This document shows, piece after piece, positions 1 to 8,522 of a DNA stretch of 64,000 nucleotides. How positions within the stretch are numbered: the stretch's first letter is position 1; each line of letters begins with the position of its first letter. A model generated the notes under the pieces. It saw only the letters and a program-made list of their open reading frames with translations. It had not been told where the DNA came from and did no database searches. This DNA comes from Aquisalimonas sp. 2447. GTDB lineage: Bacteria > Pseudomonadota > Gammaproteobacteria > Nitrococcales > Aquisalimonadaceae. The DNA lies in the NCBI RefSeq assembly GCF_012044895.1, contig NZ_CP050695.1, forward strand, positions 1,456,501-1,520,500, given 5' to 3'. Made by a program: the position numbers and the translations under genes.

Positions 1-226
1 CTGTCGTTCGGCGCAACGGGACAACCCGGGGGCGTTTCCGGAAAACGTTGAAATAACGAAAAAAACTTGCCCACTTTCCGTGTCGCGCCCGCACAAGGGC
101 GCGTCGCACACAAGCGCCTGCGACCTCGCCAACGGGCATAGCATCCTCAGTCAGTGACGGACAGGTTCTGCGCCGTCACCACACGCGCAGCGGCGGACAA
201 AACGAGTCACGGCGAGGATTTCGGCA

Positions 227-1546
227 ATGGCGAACAGCAGCAACTTGAATTATCAGGCCACGGTGGATCAGAGCGACCGCAAAGTCCCCGTCAATCTCCG
301 CCAGACCGGGGATCCGGGCATCGAGCTACTGATCTCCAATCGCGTACGCAAGTCCGCTTACTGGCACCTGTCCTGTGAGGCCGGCTGCTGGCGGGCCACC
401 GTGTACAACCGGATGTACCATCCGCGCGGTTACGTGCGCCCCGAGGACGGCGGAGCCATGGTGGAGTACCGCGCCCTGGTGAACGACGTTACCTTGTGGA
501 ACGTGGCCGTGGAGCGGCCCATTCGGGTCAAGGGACCGGACGCCGAGGCGTTCTGCAACTTCGTCTGCACCCGCGATATCACCCGCGTGCCGCCCATGAA
601 AGGGCGGTACGTCATCCTCTGCAACGAGCAGGGCAAGGTGCTGAACGATCCGGTGATGCTGCGGCTGTCCGAGGATGAGTTCTGGTTCACCATCAGCGAT
701 TCCGACCTGATGCTCTGGTTCCAGGGCGTGAATGTCATGGCGAAGTACGATGTCACCATCGAGGAAATCGATGTGTGCCCACTGCAGATCCAGGGGCCCA
801 AGTCCGAGGCGCTGCTGGCCGATCTGGTGGGGGAGGAAGTAAAGGAGGTCCCTTACTACGGTCTCATGCACACGGAAATCGCCGGCGTGGAGTGTCTGAT
901 CTCCCAGACCGGTTTCACCGGCGAGAAAGGCTATGAGGTCTACGCCTACGACTCCACCCTGAACGCGGAGAAGGTCTGGAACCGGATCCGGGAAGTGGGC
1001 GAGGCGCACAATCTCATGGTCATCGCCCCGGCGCACCACCGCCGCATTGCCGCCGGCATTCTCTCCTACGGGCAGGATCTGGACCACGAGACCAATCCGT
1101 TCCAGTGCTATCTCGGGCACATGGTGCCCAAGTCCAAGGACGCGGACTACATCGGCAAGCAGGTGCTGGAGGAAACCCGGGAACTGGTGAACGCCGGCCG
1201 CGCCCCGTTCACCCATACCCTGGTGGGGCTGAAGGTCGGCGGCAAGCCCATTGAGGATTACGCCCCGGACTTCTGGCTGATCAGCGACGAGAGCAGCGAC
1301 GAGCCCATCGGCTGGATCACTTCGCCGTGGTACTCGCCGGAGCTGGAGACCAACATTGCCATGGCCTATGTGCCGGTAGAGAAATCGGCCCTGGGCACGC
1401 GCCTGCAGGCGTGGCTGCCGGAGGAGTACCTGAACTACCCCGGGCATCCGGAGCATGCCGAAGTCGTGCAGATGCCGTTCCGGCCGTCGGTGAACATGAG
1501 TTCACGGGAGCGGGCCCGGTCCGAAGGCCGGGATTACGCCTACTGA
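227..1546 (+). CDS. GcvT/DmdA-like tetrahydrofolate-dependent methyltransferase
   Basis: 439-residue cytosolic protein of the glycine-cleavage T / DMSP demethylase superfamily, which moves a one-carbon group from a small substrate to tetrahydrofolate. The stretch NDPVMLRLSEDEFWF and the SQTGFTGEKGYEVY block are typical of the aminomethyltransferase fold; the last ~110 residues fit the GcvT C-terminal barrel. At 439 residues it is longer than GcvT or DmdA (about 370), with extra N-terminal residues. An AGGA about 8 bases before the ATG supports the start. No gcvH or gcvP lies nearby, so a glycine cleavage role is unlikely. The natural substrate (DMSP, another methylated osmolyte, or a methoxy compound) cannot be told from sequence. 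The 226 bases before it show no gene. Confidence 0.8.
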   Translation: MANSSNLNYQATVDQSDRKVPVNLRQTGDPGIELLISNRVRKSAYWHLSCEAGCWRATVYNRMYHPRGYVRPEDGGAMVEYRALVNDVTLWNVAVERPIRVKGPDAEAFCNFVCTRDITRVPPMKGRYVILCNEQGKVLNDPVMLRLSEDEFWFTISDSDLMLWFQGVNVMAKYDVTIEEIDVCPLQIQGPKSEALLADLVGEEVKEVPYYGLMHTEIAGVECLISQTGFTGEKGYEVYAYDSTLNAEKVWNRIREVGEAHNLMVIAPAHHRRIAAGILSYGQDLDHETNPFQCYLGHMVPKSKDADYIGKQVLEETRELVNAGRAPFTHTLVGLKVGGKPIEDYAPDFWLISDESSDEPIGWITSPWYSPELETNIAMAYVPVEKSALGTRLQAWLPEEYLNYPGHPEHAEVVQMPFRPSVNMSSRERARSEGRDYAY

Positions 1547-1677
1547 CATCTGCTTTGCTCAGCGTTTCCCTTGGTTTCCCGGCGGTGCCCCTGGGTGTCG
1601 CCGGGATTTTTCGTTGTCCGGTAAAATATGTGCAATAATTGTACAAATATTGTCATTGCTGCTGGAGAACGAGCGCC

Positions 1678-2079
1678 ATGAAGGAAGGGCTGGAGCGACT
1701 CACCACGGCTGCCGGAGATCGGCTGACAGTGCTCTACGATGGGGGCTGTCCGGTCTGCCGGCGGGAGATCAATCACTACCGGCGGCTGGACAGTGCCGGA
1801 CGGCTGTACTGGCAGGATGTCGCCCATCAGCCCCAGGTGCTCAACGGCACGGGCATTACGCCGAAGCAGGCACTGGCGTATTTCCGCGTGGTGGAGCCCG
1901 ATGGCCAGGTAGTGGGCGGTGCCCACGCCTTCGTCCGGCTGTGGCAGCGGTTGCCCGGGTATCGCTGGCTGGGAGGCATCTGCCGGTATTCCGGGCTGGT
2001 CTGGCCCATGGAGGTTGTCTACCGACTGGTCGCGGCCTGGCGTTTTCGCCGTCGCGCCGGCTGCGCGACGTGTGCCTAA
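1678..2079 (+). CDS. DUF393 (DCC family) thiol-disulfide oxidoreductase-like protein
   Basis: 133-residue protein with the DCC family signature near the N-terminus, YDGGCPVCRREI, where the CPVC pair resembles a thioredoxin active site. The rest (VAWRFRR near the C-terminus) matches the small DUF393 fold. The ATG at 1678 is preferred over an upstream in-frame ATG at 1639 because GGAG lies about 11 bases before it and family members begin shortly before the CxxC motif. The family is inferred to be redox-active from the cysteine pair; its substrate is unknown. It converges with the minus-strand methyltransferase at 2102, leaving about 20 bases between the stops. Confidence 0.8.
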   Translation: MKEGLERLTTAAGDRLTVLYDGGCPVCRREINHYRRLDSAGRLYWQDVAHQPQVLNGTGITPKQALAYFRVVEPDGQVVGGAHAFVRLWQRLPGYRWLGGICRYSGLVWPMEVVYRLVAAWRFRRRAGCATCA

Positions 2080-2101
2080 GATACGGTTTGCGGGCAGGCG
2101 C

Positions 2102-2554
2102 TCAGATCCAGCGCCGGACCGAACGCCGGTATTCCCGGAAGGCATCACCGAAGTGCTGTTCCAGCGCGTGTTCCTCGGGACGGATCTGGAAGTGCTGAAT
2201 CAGCGCCATGAACACCGGAATCAGGAACACGCCGACCAGATTGCCGAGGTAGAGTGCCCAGGCGGCCAGCAACAAGGCGTCGGCCAGGTAGATGGGGTTG
2301 CGACTCCAGCGGAACACGCCGTTGTCCACCAGCGATGAACTCTGCTCCGGACGCATGGGGTTAATGGTGGTGCGGTGGCGTCGCAATGCCCAGGCGGCAA
2401 GGCCCATGATCGACAGTGCCGCCACGGTCACGGTCAGCGCCAGCCAGCCGGCGCCGGGCACGGTGAGGGTGGCCTGCGGTAGCAGCCGTGCCACCAGCCA
2501 CATGGCCAAGCCGACAAGCAGAAGAACCACGGGCGGGGGGAGAAAGCGGTGCAC
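2102..2554 (-). CDS. Isoprenylcysteine/phospholipid methyltransferase-family membrane protein
   Basis: 150-residue integral membrane protein of the ICMT/PEMT superfamily. Four hydrophobic stretches are visible, and the C-terminal half carries the family pattern of an RNPIYLAD-type motif followed by a charged EEHALEQHFGDAFREYRRSV tail, the region that binds S-adenosylmethionine in characterised relatives. The start ATG lies 19 bases after the stop of the upstream Mrp subunit gene, so it is probably the last gene of that operon. Its substrate (a lipid or small thiol) is not predictable. Family assignment is firm; physiological role is not. Confidence 0.82.
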   Translation of the reverse strand: MHRFLPPPVVLLLVGLAMWLVARLLPQATLTVPGAGWLALTVTVAALSIMGLAAWALRRHRTTINPMRPEQSSSLVDNGVFRWSRNPIYLADALLLAAWALYLGNLVGVFLIPVFMALIQHFQIRPEEHALEQHFGDAFREYRRSVRRWI

Positions 2555-2573
2555 TGGGAAACTTCCTGAACGG

Positions 2574-4232
2574 TTAATGGTGTAAGGATGCTGGCAATAT
2601 CGCGGCTGCCATGAGTGCGATCACGGCCAGGAGCACTCGTCCGATGGTGGTCCATTGCTGCAACTGGCGTTCCCGTGTTGTGATCCGTACAAGCTGACGG
2701 TTGGTCCGTTCCAGGACCGCCGGCCAGGGTATCTCCGGCATGTTCCAATGCCACCGTACCGGGGCATGGCGTCGATACCAATGATAACCCGTTATCGCCC
2801 CTGTGGCGGCAAGTAGAACCGGCCAGGTGGCCCCCCAGATACTGCCGCCGGTGAGCGCCGTCGCTGCGGCAGGGATATCGTGAAAAAGCAGCCATGGTAG
2901 CGTCGCCGCAAGGGCCGTGAGCGTTGCCGCGGGGAGCAACCGCGCCTGGGCCTCAAGGCGCGGGAGGCATAGCGCCGCGGGGCGTGCGCACCACAGCAGC
3001 CGGAGCATGAGCAACGTGGTCGCCATGGTGCTTAGATAGAGCAGTGCGCTAATCCAGGCGCCAAGCGGGAGTGCCACCAGGGCCTCACCAACTGCCGCCT
3101 TGGCCAGTGCTCCGCTGGTTACCGGGGCGCCCGCCAGGGCCAGCGCCGGCGGCCACAGAAGTAACCACCCCGCAGTTCCGCCGTGGTTGTCCGGCTCCTT
3201 GTTCAGATCTGCACCCAGGAACAGGGCACCCTTGTTCAGGCCGTGGTGCACCACGAACACTGCCAGCGCCGTCCACGCGGCCGGCGCCGCGTCTGCCGAT
3301 AGCTGCGTCGTTCCCGCCAGCATGGTCACCAGGCCCATCTGGCTGACACTGGACCAGGCCAGAATGGTCTTGGCGTCGTTGTGCCACACGCCCCGGAGTA
3401 CCCCATAGAACGCAGCGACAAGGCCAATGACCAGCAGCGCCAGCCCCAGGTCGGGATGGAGGTCCGCCATCGGTTCCGTCACCCGCCACCAGCCCAGCAG
3501 TCCGGCCTTGATCATGACCCCGCTGAGCACGGCGCTGGCTGCTGCCGGTGCCACCGGGTGAGCCCTGGGCAGCCAGGCATGCAGCCCGAGAACACCGAGT
3601 TTGGTGGCAAAGCCGATGCCGAGCAGCGCCAGCGCCGGCCATGGCGCGTCGCCGACGTCCGTGAATCGCGGCGTTGTCCCGGGCTCGATGGTGGTCATGA
3701 CCGTGGCCACGCCCGTGAACATGGCGGCTTCGCCCACCATCATCATTGCCAGATAGAGACGCCCCGCGCCGAGGGCGCTCGGCGATCGCCGGTGGATGAT
3801 CAATCCGTAGGAGGCAAAGGTCATCACCGCCATGGCCGTATAGAAGGCGAACAGGTCCTGCGCCAGGATCAGGGTCAGGCTGCCGGCCAGGGACAGGAAC
3901 CAGGGCACGGCGAACGACCCTTGACGCGCCGGCGCATGCCGGCCTGTTACTGCATACCAGCCGGCGATGGCCCAGACGACTGCGGCGGCCAGCAGGAAGA
4001 CCTCGCCGGTGGCATCGAGAGCGAAGGTCATGTGGTAGGTTCCTGCGGCCAGCCCGAGCCGGGCCCCGTCCGTTGGCAGCAGTATCAGTGCCAGGGCGGG
4101 CAGTGGCGCCAGGGGAAGTAGTACCGTCCCGGCACGACGGGGCAGCACCGTGAACAGGAGGAGTGCCAGCCAGGGTGCCAGCAAGGCAGTGAGCAGGGGC
4201 AACGACCCCTGAAATACCGTCAACCCGCTCAT
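2574..4232 (-). CDS. Mrp-type Na+/H+ antiporter subunit D-like (second copy)
   Basis: 552-residue polytopic protein of the proton-translocating NuoL/M/N-MrpA/D family. Conserved membrane-helix motifs include LHAWLPRAHPVAPAAASAVLSG and a helix with a lysine (FATKLG). The ATG at 4232 overlaps the stop of the preceding mrpD by four bases (ATGA), which decides the start; a longer in-frame extension upstream is unrelated sequence inside mrpD. Two consecutive D-like subunits with no full-length MrpA suggest this one takes the place of the MrpA N-terminal channel domain (inference). It ends the antiporter genes and is followed by the ICMT-like gene. Confidence 0.85.
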   Translation of the reverse strand: MSGLTVFQGSLPLLTALLAPWLALLLFTVLPRRAGTVLLPLAPLPALALILLPTDGARLGLAAGTYHMTFALDATGEVFLLAAAVVWAIAGWYAVTGRHAPARQGSFAVPWFLSLAGSLTLILAQDLFAFYTAMAVMTFASYGLIIHRRSPSALGAGRLYLAMMMVGEAAMFTGVATVMTTIEPGTTPRFTDVGDAPWPALALLGIGFATKLGVLGLHAWLPRAHPVAPAAASAVLSGVMIKAGLLGWWRVTEPMADLHPDLGLALLVIGLVAAFYGVLRGVWHNDAKTILAWSSVSQMGLVTMLAGTTQLSADAAPAAWTALAVFVVHHGLNKGALFLGADLNKEPDNHGGTAGWLLLWPPALALAGAPVTSGALAKAAVGEALVALPLGAWISALLYLSTMATTLLMLRLLWCARPAALCLPRLEAQARLLPAATLTALAATLPWLLFHDIPAAATALTGGSIWGATWPVLLAATGAITGYHWYRRHAPVRWHWNMPEIPWPAVLERTNRQLVRITTRERQLQQWTTIGRVLLAVIALMAAAILPASLHH

Positions 4233-5665
4233 GGCACGCTGACTCCGCCGACGTTCAGCAGCGCGGCAAGCTGCGGTGCCGCCAGCCCCAGAAGCACGGC
4301 GCTGACCGCCAGGGCAACGGCACTCCAGGGCAGCAGGCGTGGCAATGCTGGTCCACCCTTGTTTGGGTTCGCCGCGGGATCGGCGGCAACGTCGAAGATG
4401 CGGAACAGGTAGCCGGCGGTGAGCAGGGTGCCGCCAACCATGACGCCGGCCCACCACCAGGCGCCATCCTGCAGCGCCGCCTGCAGCAGCCACAGCTTGC
4501 CGCTGAAGCCGCTGCTGGGTGGTAGGCCGATGAGTGAGGCAGATGCCAGCGCCATGGCGAGCCAGACCAGCATCAGGCCGCGCTGACTCCCTCCAAGCGC
4601 CGGTATCCGATCATGCCCGTGGAACTGGATAATGCAGCCAGCCGCCAGGAACAGGGCCGCCTTGGCCAGGCTGTGGGCCACGATCAGCACCAGGGCACCC
4701 TGCCAGGCGAGCTCAGGCGCCGCGCCTGCCGCCAGCGGAAACAGCAGCAGGCCGAAGCCGAGTTGCGAGACCGTGGAATAGGCGATCAGCAGTTTCAGAT
4801 GGCGTTGTGCCAATGCCTGGAGACCGCCCCAGATGATGGCCAATGCCCCCAGCAGGCCCAGAGCCTGCCCGGGCCACGCGTGCAGGTAGACGGAGAACGG
4901 TCCGAACCACAGGCGCACCAGCAGGTAATAGCTGGCTGTAACCACCACGGCGGAGAGAATCGCACTCACCGCCGCCGGGGCACGCCCGTGGGCCTTGGGT
5001 AGCCAGAAGTGCAGCGGGAAGGCGCCGGCTTTCAGCAGCAGGCCCACCGTAGCGAGAGTGACGGCGACACCGGTGGCATGGTCGAGCACCAGCATGTCCG
5101 CCAGCAGGTGCAGATCCAGCACGCCGTAGCGGCCGTACAGGAGTGCCACCCCGAACAGGTACAGGGATGAGCCCAGCAGCATGGCCAGGAGATAGCGCCA
5201 GGCGGCACCCAGGGCCTGGCCGCCGGTCAGGGCGATCAGCGCTACGGCGGCAAGGGTGAGCAGTTCCAGGGCCACGTACAGGTTGAACAGGTCTGCTGAC
5301 AGGAACAGCACGTTCAACCCCGCCCAGAGGAATAGCCACAGAGACCAGAAGTGCCCGTCTCGCGGCATCTGCACGGCATGGTGGATGCTTCCGGCAGTGC
5401 CGACGATCGCTGTCAGCAGCAACATGGCTGCGGCAAGGCCGTCCACCGTCCAGGTGATGCCCACGGGCGCGCCCCAGCCGCCGAGGTCGTGGTGCACGAC
5501 GCCGTGGCTGGCAACAGCCACAGCCAGCGCCGCGCCGGCGCCGATCAGGGCAGCCCCGCTGGTGATGGCAAGTACAGGCCCCAGCGCCGTGCGGCAGAAT
5601 GCCCCTATGGCGGCGGCCACCGGCACACAGGCGAGGAGGACGGCTGCCCACTCAACCAGGGTCAT
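4229..5665 (-). CDS. mrpD: Mrp Na+/H+ antiporter subunit D
   Basis: 478-residue inner-membrane protein, the usual length of MrpD/MnhD. It has about 14 hydrophobic segments, the family block LHFWLPKAHGRAPAAVSAILS around residue 220, and membrane-embedded acidic and lysine residues (ALELLTLA, LLLKAGAF) expected of the proton channel. It is coupled by a four-base ATGA overlap to mrpC upstream and to the second D-like gene downstream. In Mrp complexes D subunits exchange protons against Na+, giving alkali and salt tolerance. Confidence 0.9.
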   Translation of the reverse strand: MTLVEWAAVLLACVPVAAAIGAFCRTALGPVLAITSGAALIGAGAALAVAVASHGVVHHDLGGWGAPVGITWTVDGLAAAMLLLTAIVGTAGSIHHAVQMPRDGHFWSLWLFLWAGLNVLFLSADLFNLYVALELLTLAAVALIALTGGQALGAAWRYLLAMLLGSSLYLFGVALLYGRYGVLDLHLLADMLVLDHATGVAVTLATVGLLLKAGAFPLHFWLPKAHGRAPAAVSAILSAVVVTASYYLLVRLWFGPFSVYLHAWPGQALGLLGALAIIWGGLQALAQRHLKLLIAYSTVSQLGFGLLLFPLAAGAAPELAWQGALVLIVAHSLAKAALFLAAGCIIQFHGHDRIPALGGSQRGLMLVWLAMALASASLIGLPPSSGFSGKLWLLQAALQDGAWWWAGVMVGGTLLTAGYLFRIFDVAADPAANPNKGGPALPRLLPWSAVALAVSAVLLGLAAPQLAALLNVGGVSVP

Positions 5666-5958
5666 TCGTCCTCCTCCCGTCGCCCTCTGGACACATCACT
5701 GCCGCCGGCGGCCAGGCGTATGACGATGGCCAGCGCCACCGCAGTGGTGCTGACCGTCACCACCAGGCCGGTGAGCACGATGGCGTGGGGCACCGGGTCC
5801 AGGGGATCACTCATGCGGGCGATGGTGACGAACAGCAGAAAGACGGCCGAGCTGAGGACGTTCAACGCCAGCAGCTTGCGCAGCATGCCCTCACTGGCGA
5901 AAAGCCCATGGCAGCCGATGAGGAACAGGCCGCTGGCAAGCAGCAGGTAGGGCATCAT
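5662..5958 (-). CDS. mrpC: Mrp Na+/H+ antiporter subunit C (NuoK-like)
   Basis: 98-residue protein with three hydrophobic helices, of the MrpC/MnhC family related to NuoK. Recognisable features are the short loop FASEGMLRKLLALNVLSSAVF and the DPVPHAIVLTGLVVTVSTTA helix. The ATG at 5958 overlaps the stop of the upstream mrpB-like gene as ATGATG/TGA, so the start is set by translational coupling. The C-terminal tail is short and acidic (RREEDE). It occupies its usual place just before mrpD. Confidence 0.9.
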   Translation of the reverse strand: MMPYLLLASGLFLIGCHGLFASEGMLRKLLALNVLSSAVFLLFVTIARMSDPLDPVPHAIVLTGLVVTVSTTAVALAIVIRLAAGGSDVSRGRREEDE

Positions 5959-6902
5959 GGGTGCGTGTACTCCTGCCAGCGCGCTGGCGGCTGCCCGTTG
6001 AGATAGGCGGCAAACAGCAGCATGGCAATGGACAGCGCCGCAGTGACCTCCAGCAGCAGGATGACACCGGCGGCCGCGGCCTCCGGATATTCGAAGAACC
6101 GCTGACCGATCAGGGCCATACCCACGGCCGCCAGCAGCATGGTAATGACGCCCAGGCTGAGCAGCCATCGCCACGCACCGTTGTCCTCGCCGGTGAGCCA
6201 CGGCCGCGCGCCGGCGAGGATCACCAGGATGCCCCCGGCACCCAGGACTGCTCCCGCCTGGAAGGCGCCTCCGGGGGCGTGGGTGCCGCGCCAGAGCAGA
6301 TAGGCCGTGGCGAGGACGAACATCGGCCAGAGCATTCGCCCCAGCGCCGGCAGGGCAGGTGAGGGCACAGCCGGCACCAGGGGTTCCGGGGTCGGCCCGA
6401 AGGACCAGATGGCGACCACCGCCAGCAGTAGCACGCCGATCTCCAGCAGGGTGTCGAAGGCGCGGAAATTGAGCAGTACGCCGGTGACCGGATTGTCCAC
6501 GCCGGCTCGGGGCATGTGTTCTGAAACCGCTTCACCGAGCCCGGGCGCGGGCAGTTGCCATGCGGCGGCGCCGAGCGCCACCAGGATCGTTCCGGCCAGG
6601 GTGAGCACCGCGATGCTTGACGGCCAGCGGTGTCTGGCCCCGGGCTTTTCCGGCGGTGCCGAGGCCAGGCGCCCCAGTGCAGAGAGCAGTAGGGCACCGG
6701 TGACCCCCGCGCCGATGGCGGCCTCGGCCAGGGCGATGTCGGGGGCGTCCAGCCGCACCCATGCCAGCGCCATCAGCAGCCCGAAAACGATGAAACTGAT
6801 CACCGCACGGAACAGGTCCGCCGCGTGGGTGGCCTGCCAGGCAAGCCACAACAGGGCGCCCGCCAGCAGTAGATCGTAGGCGTTACTCGCCATCTGCGCC
6901 AT
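5955..6902 (-). CDS. mrpB: Mrp antiporter subunit B with N-terminal DUF4040 (MrpA C-terminal) domain
   Basis: 315-residue membrane protein. Residues 1-85 match the DUF4040 helices usually found at the C-terminus of MrpA (VRLDAPDIALAEAAIGAGVTGALLL). A middle segment (NPVTGVLLNFRAFDTLLEIGVLLLA) matches the MbhE/MrpA-end region. The last ~140 residues are MnhB-like (LWRGTHAPGGAFQAGAVLGAGGILV). The ATG at 6902 overlaps the mrpG stop by four bases. The fusion explains why no separate MrpA is present; its N-terminal channel part may be supplied by the extra D-like subunit. Confidence 0.85.
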   Translation of the reverse strand: MAQMASNAYDLLLAGALLWLAWQATHAADLFRAVISFIVFGLLMALAWVRLDAPDIALAEAAIGAGVTGALLLSALGRLASAPPEKPGARHRWPSSIAVLTLAGTILVALGAAAWQLPAPGLGEAVSEHMPRAGVDNPVTGVLLNFRAFDTLLEIGVLLLAVVAIWSFGPTPEPLVPAVPSPALPALGRMLWPMFVLATAYLLWRGTHAPGGAFQAGAVLGAGGILVILAGARPWLTGEDNGAWRWLLSLGVITMLLAAVGMALIGQRFFEYPEAAAAGVILLLEVTAALSIAMLLFAAYLNGQPPARWQEYTHP

Positions 6903-7201
6903 CACAGCCCCCAGGGCCTGAGGCCGCGGGCCAGGGCGGTCCGGGCGATCAGGCCGGCACCGGTGGCCGAAGCAATCAGCATGAGCACCCAGATCAGCAG
7001 CAGTTTCAATGCCACCGTCATGCTGCCCGAGTGGATGCCCAGCCCGAGACAGATCAGACCGAGGCCCACGTTGTCGCCCTTGGCCAGGGCGTGCAGGCGG
7101 GTGTAGACATCCGGGAAACGCAGCAGTCCCAGGGTGCCGGAGAGCAGGAACGGCACACCGGCGATCACCAGCGCCGTGCCAAACCAGGCAGCGAGTGTCA
7201 T
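6902..7201 (-). CDS. mrpG: Mrp Na+/H+ antiporter subunit G
   Basis: 99-residue membrane protein with three helices. The family signature GLLRFPDVYTRLHALAKGD, a conserved basic cytoplasmic loop in MrpG/MnhG/PhaG, is intact. It overlaps mrpF upstream and the mrpB-like gene downstream by four bases each (ATGA), indicating strict co-translation. MrpG is an essential small subunit of the hetero-oligomeric Na+/H+ antiporter. Confidence 0.92.
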   Translation of the reverse strand: MTLAAWFGTALVIAGVPFLLSGTLGLLRFPDVYTRLHALAKGDNVGLGLICLGLGIHSGSMTVALKLLLIWVLMLIASATGAGLIARTALARGLRPWGL

Positions 7202-7503
7202 CTGTCGTCCTCCTCGCCATCGCTGTCGTCATTGGCGGGTGCTGCCAGAGCGGACCAGGCGCGGCTGACGAAGGTCACCACGGCCAGCGCGGAGAGCAGA
7301 GCGAACACCAGTGCCACGTCCAGCAGAGCGGGCGACGGCATGGTCACCGCCAGGATCAGGATGATCGCCACCGCGGAGGTGGCGAACATCTCTGCGGCAA
7401 GCATGCGGTCCGCCGATTCCGGTCCGCGCAGAATGCGTACAAGGCCGATGACGATGTTCAGCAGCAGGATGACGACGATGATGCCGTGGATGTCACTGAT
7501 CAT
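7198..7503 (-). CDS. mrpF: Mrp Na+/H+ antiporter subunit F
   Basis: 101-residue protein with three hydrophobic helices. It has the MrpF/MnhF hallmark RILRGPESADRMLAAEMFAT, containing the conserved PxxxDR loop, and an acidic C-terminal tail (NDDSDGEEDDR). The start overlaps the end of mrpE by 11 bases. Gene order E-F-G-B-C-D-D' is a rearranged version of the classical A-B-C-D-E-F-G layout, seen in group 2 type Mrp operons. Confidence 0.92.
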   Translation of the reverse strand: MISDIHGIIVVILLLNIVIGLVRILRGPESADRMLAAEMFATSAVAIILILAVTMPSPALLDVALVFALLSALAVVTFVSRAWSALAAPANDDSDGEEDDR

Positions 7504-8017
7504 GATGCAAGGGCTGTTTCAGGAGGGTGGCGGTCAGGGTTTCCAGACGTTCCAGCCCGGCCAGCGTGCGCGTGGTATCACCGATGGTGTGCACGGTCAT
7601 TGCCTGGTCGGTGATGCGCACGCACAGCGTCCCGGGCATGAGGTTGATGAGGTTCGCCAGGAAGACGCGACTGCCGTTGTCCGGCAGTCGCCACGGGTAA
7701 TCAAGCAGCGCCGGTGTAAGCGGTCGTCGCGGATGCAGCGCACGACGGGCGACATCCAGGGCGCTGCGCAGGGAGAAGAGCGCGAATACCGGCACGAAGG
7801 CAATGGCTCCAGCGACACTGATTCGCCATGGGTGATGACTCGGGAACGGGCTGATGACTGCGGCGGCCGCGACGGCCGCGATGCCCCAGGTCCAGGCATC
7901 GCCGTCTCCCCCGGTGATCAGCCACCAGAGCCCGGCGTAGAGGAGCAGTCGCCCCGGGAGATCCCGCGGGTGGGTGCGGCCGATGATGTCGTGGATGAAC
8001 GCGGGAATGCGGGTCAC
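7493..8017 (-). CDS. mrpE: Mrp Na+/H+ antiporter subunit E
   Basis: 174-residue MnhE-family protein. The N-terminal half holds hydrophobic helices. The C-terminal half has the conserved run ANLINLMPGTLCVRI and a following segment rich in basic and hydrophobic residues, as in MrpE/PhaE. It is the first Mrp subunit in the transcription direction and starts 22 bases after the stop of the unknown gene at 8040, so the operon may begin further upstream at the BCCT gene. Confidence 0.9.
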   Translation of the reverse strand: MTRIPAFIHDIIGRTHPRDLPGRLLLYAGLWWLITGGDGDAWTWGIAAVAAAAVISPFPSHHPWRISVAGAIAFVPVFALFSLRSALDVARRALHPRRPLTPALLDYPWRLPDNGSRVFLANLINLMPGTLCVRITDQAMTVHTIGDTTRTLAGLERLETLTATLLKQPLHHDQ

Positions 8018-8039
8018 GCTGGTCTGCTACTCCCCGGGC

Positions 8040-8522
8040 CTACCAGTTGAGCCATTTGCGGCATTCGTCCAGGGCATACTGATAGATGGCGTCGTAGCGG
8101 CAGTGGCGCAGCTGCCACACCCGCTCGTTGCCTTCACACCCCATGATCAGCCTGACGCTTTGCGGGCGGTCCACGGGGCCGTGCAGGGCCGGGAAGGCGA
8201 AGAACGGCTTGTGGTAGAGACGTCCCTCGGCACGGAAAACACAGAAGTGCTGATCGTCCCGCACCACCCGCAGACAATAGCCGCGCTCCAGCCGCTCCAG
8301 GGCGGCGGCGTAGCCCTCCTCATTGAGCGTGTCGCGCACGGCGGCCAGAGCCGGACCGACGCTGTCGCGCAGGCAGGCCTCCAACTGATCCAGCGCCCGT
8401 TGCCGGGAGCGGTGCGCCTTGCGCGCGTCACGCACGCGTTCGCGGCGGCGGAGCAGGCGTAGCAGCCAGCGCCGCAGGCCGCTGTTGGCGGGGCGGTTGC
8501 CGGAATGCTTAGAGGGTGTCAT
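8040..8522 (-). CDS. Conserved hypothetical basic protein between BCCT transporter and mrpE
   Basis: About 160 residues, not recognised. The N-terminal ~45 residues are very basic (RRWLLRLLRRRERVRDARKAHRSR), followed by a helical middle and a C-terminal part with several aromatic and cysteine residues (MGCEGNERVWQLRHC, ending RKWLNW). No signal peptide or membrane helix is evident. The ATG at 8522 is chosen over 8528 because GGGAG lies six bases before it. The start overlaps the end of the BCCT gene by 14 bases, implying translational coupling to the osmolyte transporter and then to the antiporter. Function unknown. Confidence 0.7.
   Translation of the reverse strand: MTPSKHSGNRPANSGLRRWLLRLLRRRERVRDARKAHRSRQRALDQLEACLRDSVGPALAAVRDTLNEEGYAAALERLERGYCLRVVRDDQHFCVFRAEGRLYHKPFFAFPALHGPVDRPQSVRLIMGCEGNERVWQLRHCRYDAIYQYALDECRKWLNW

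Noticed and set aside
1-226. Riboswitch or regulatory RNA before the GcvT-like gene
   Set aside because: A short TTTCCGGAAA palindrome is present, but no conserved riboswitch core was recognised.
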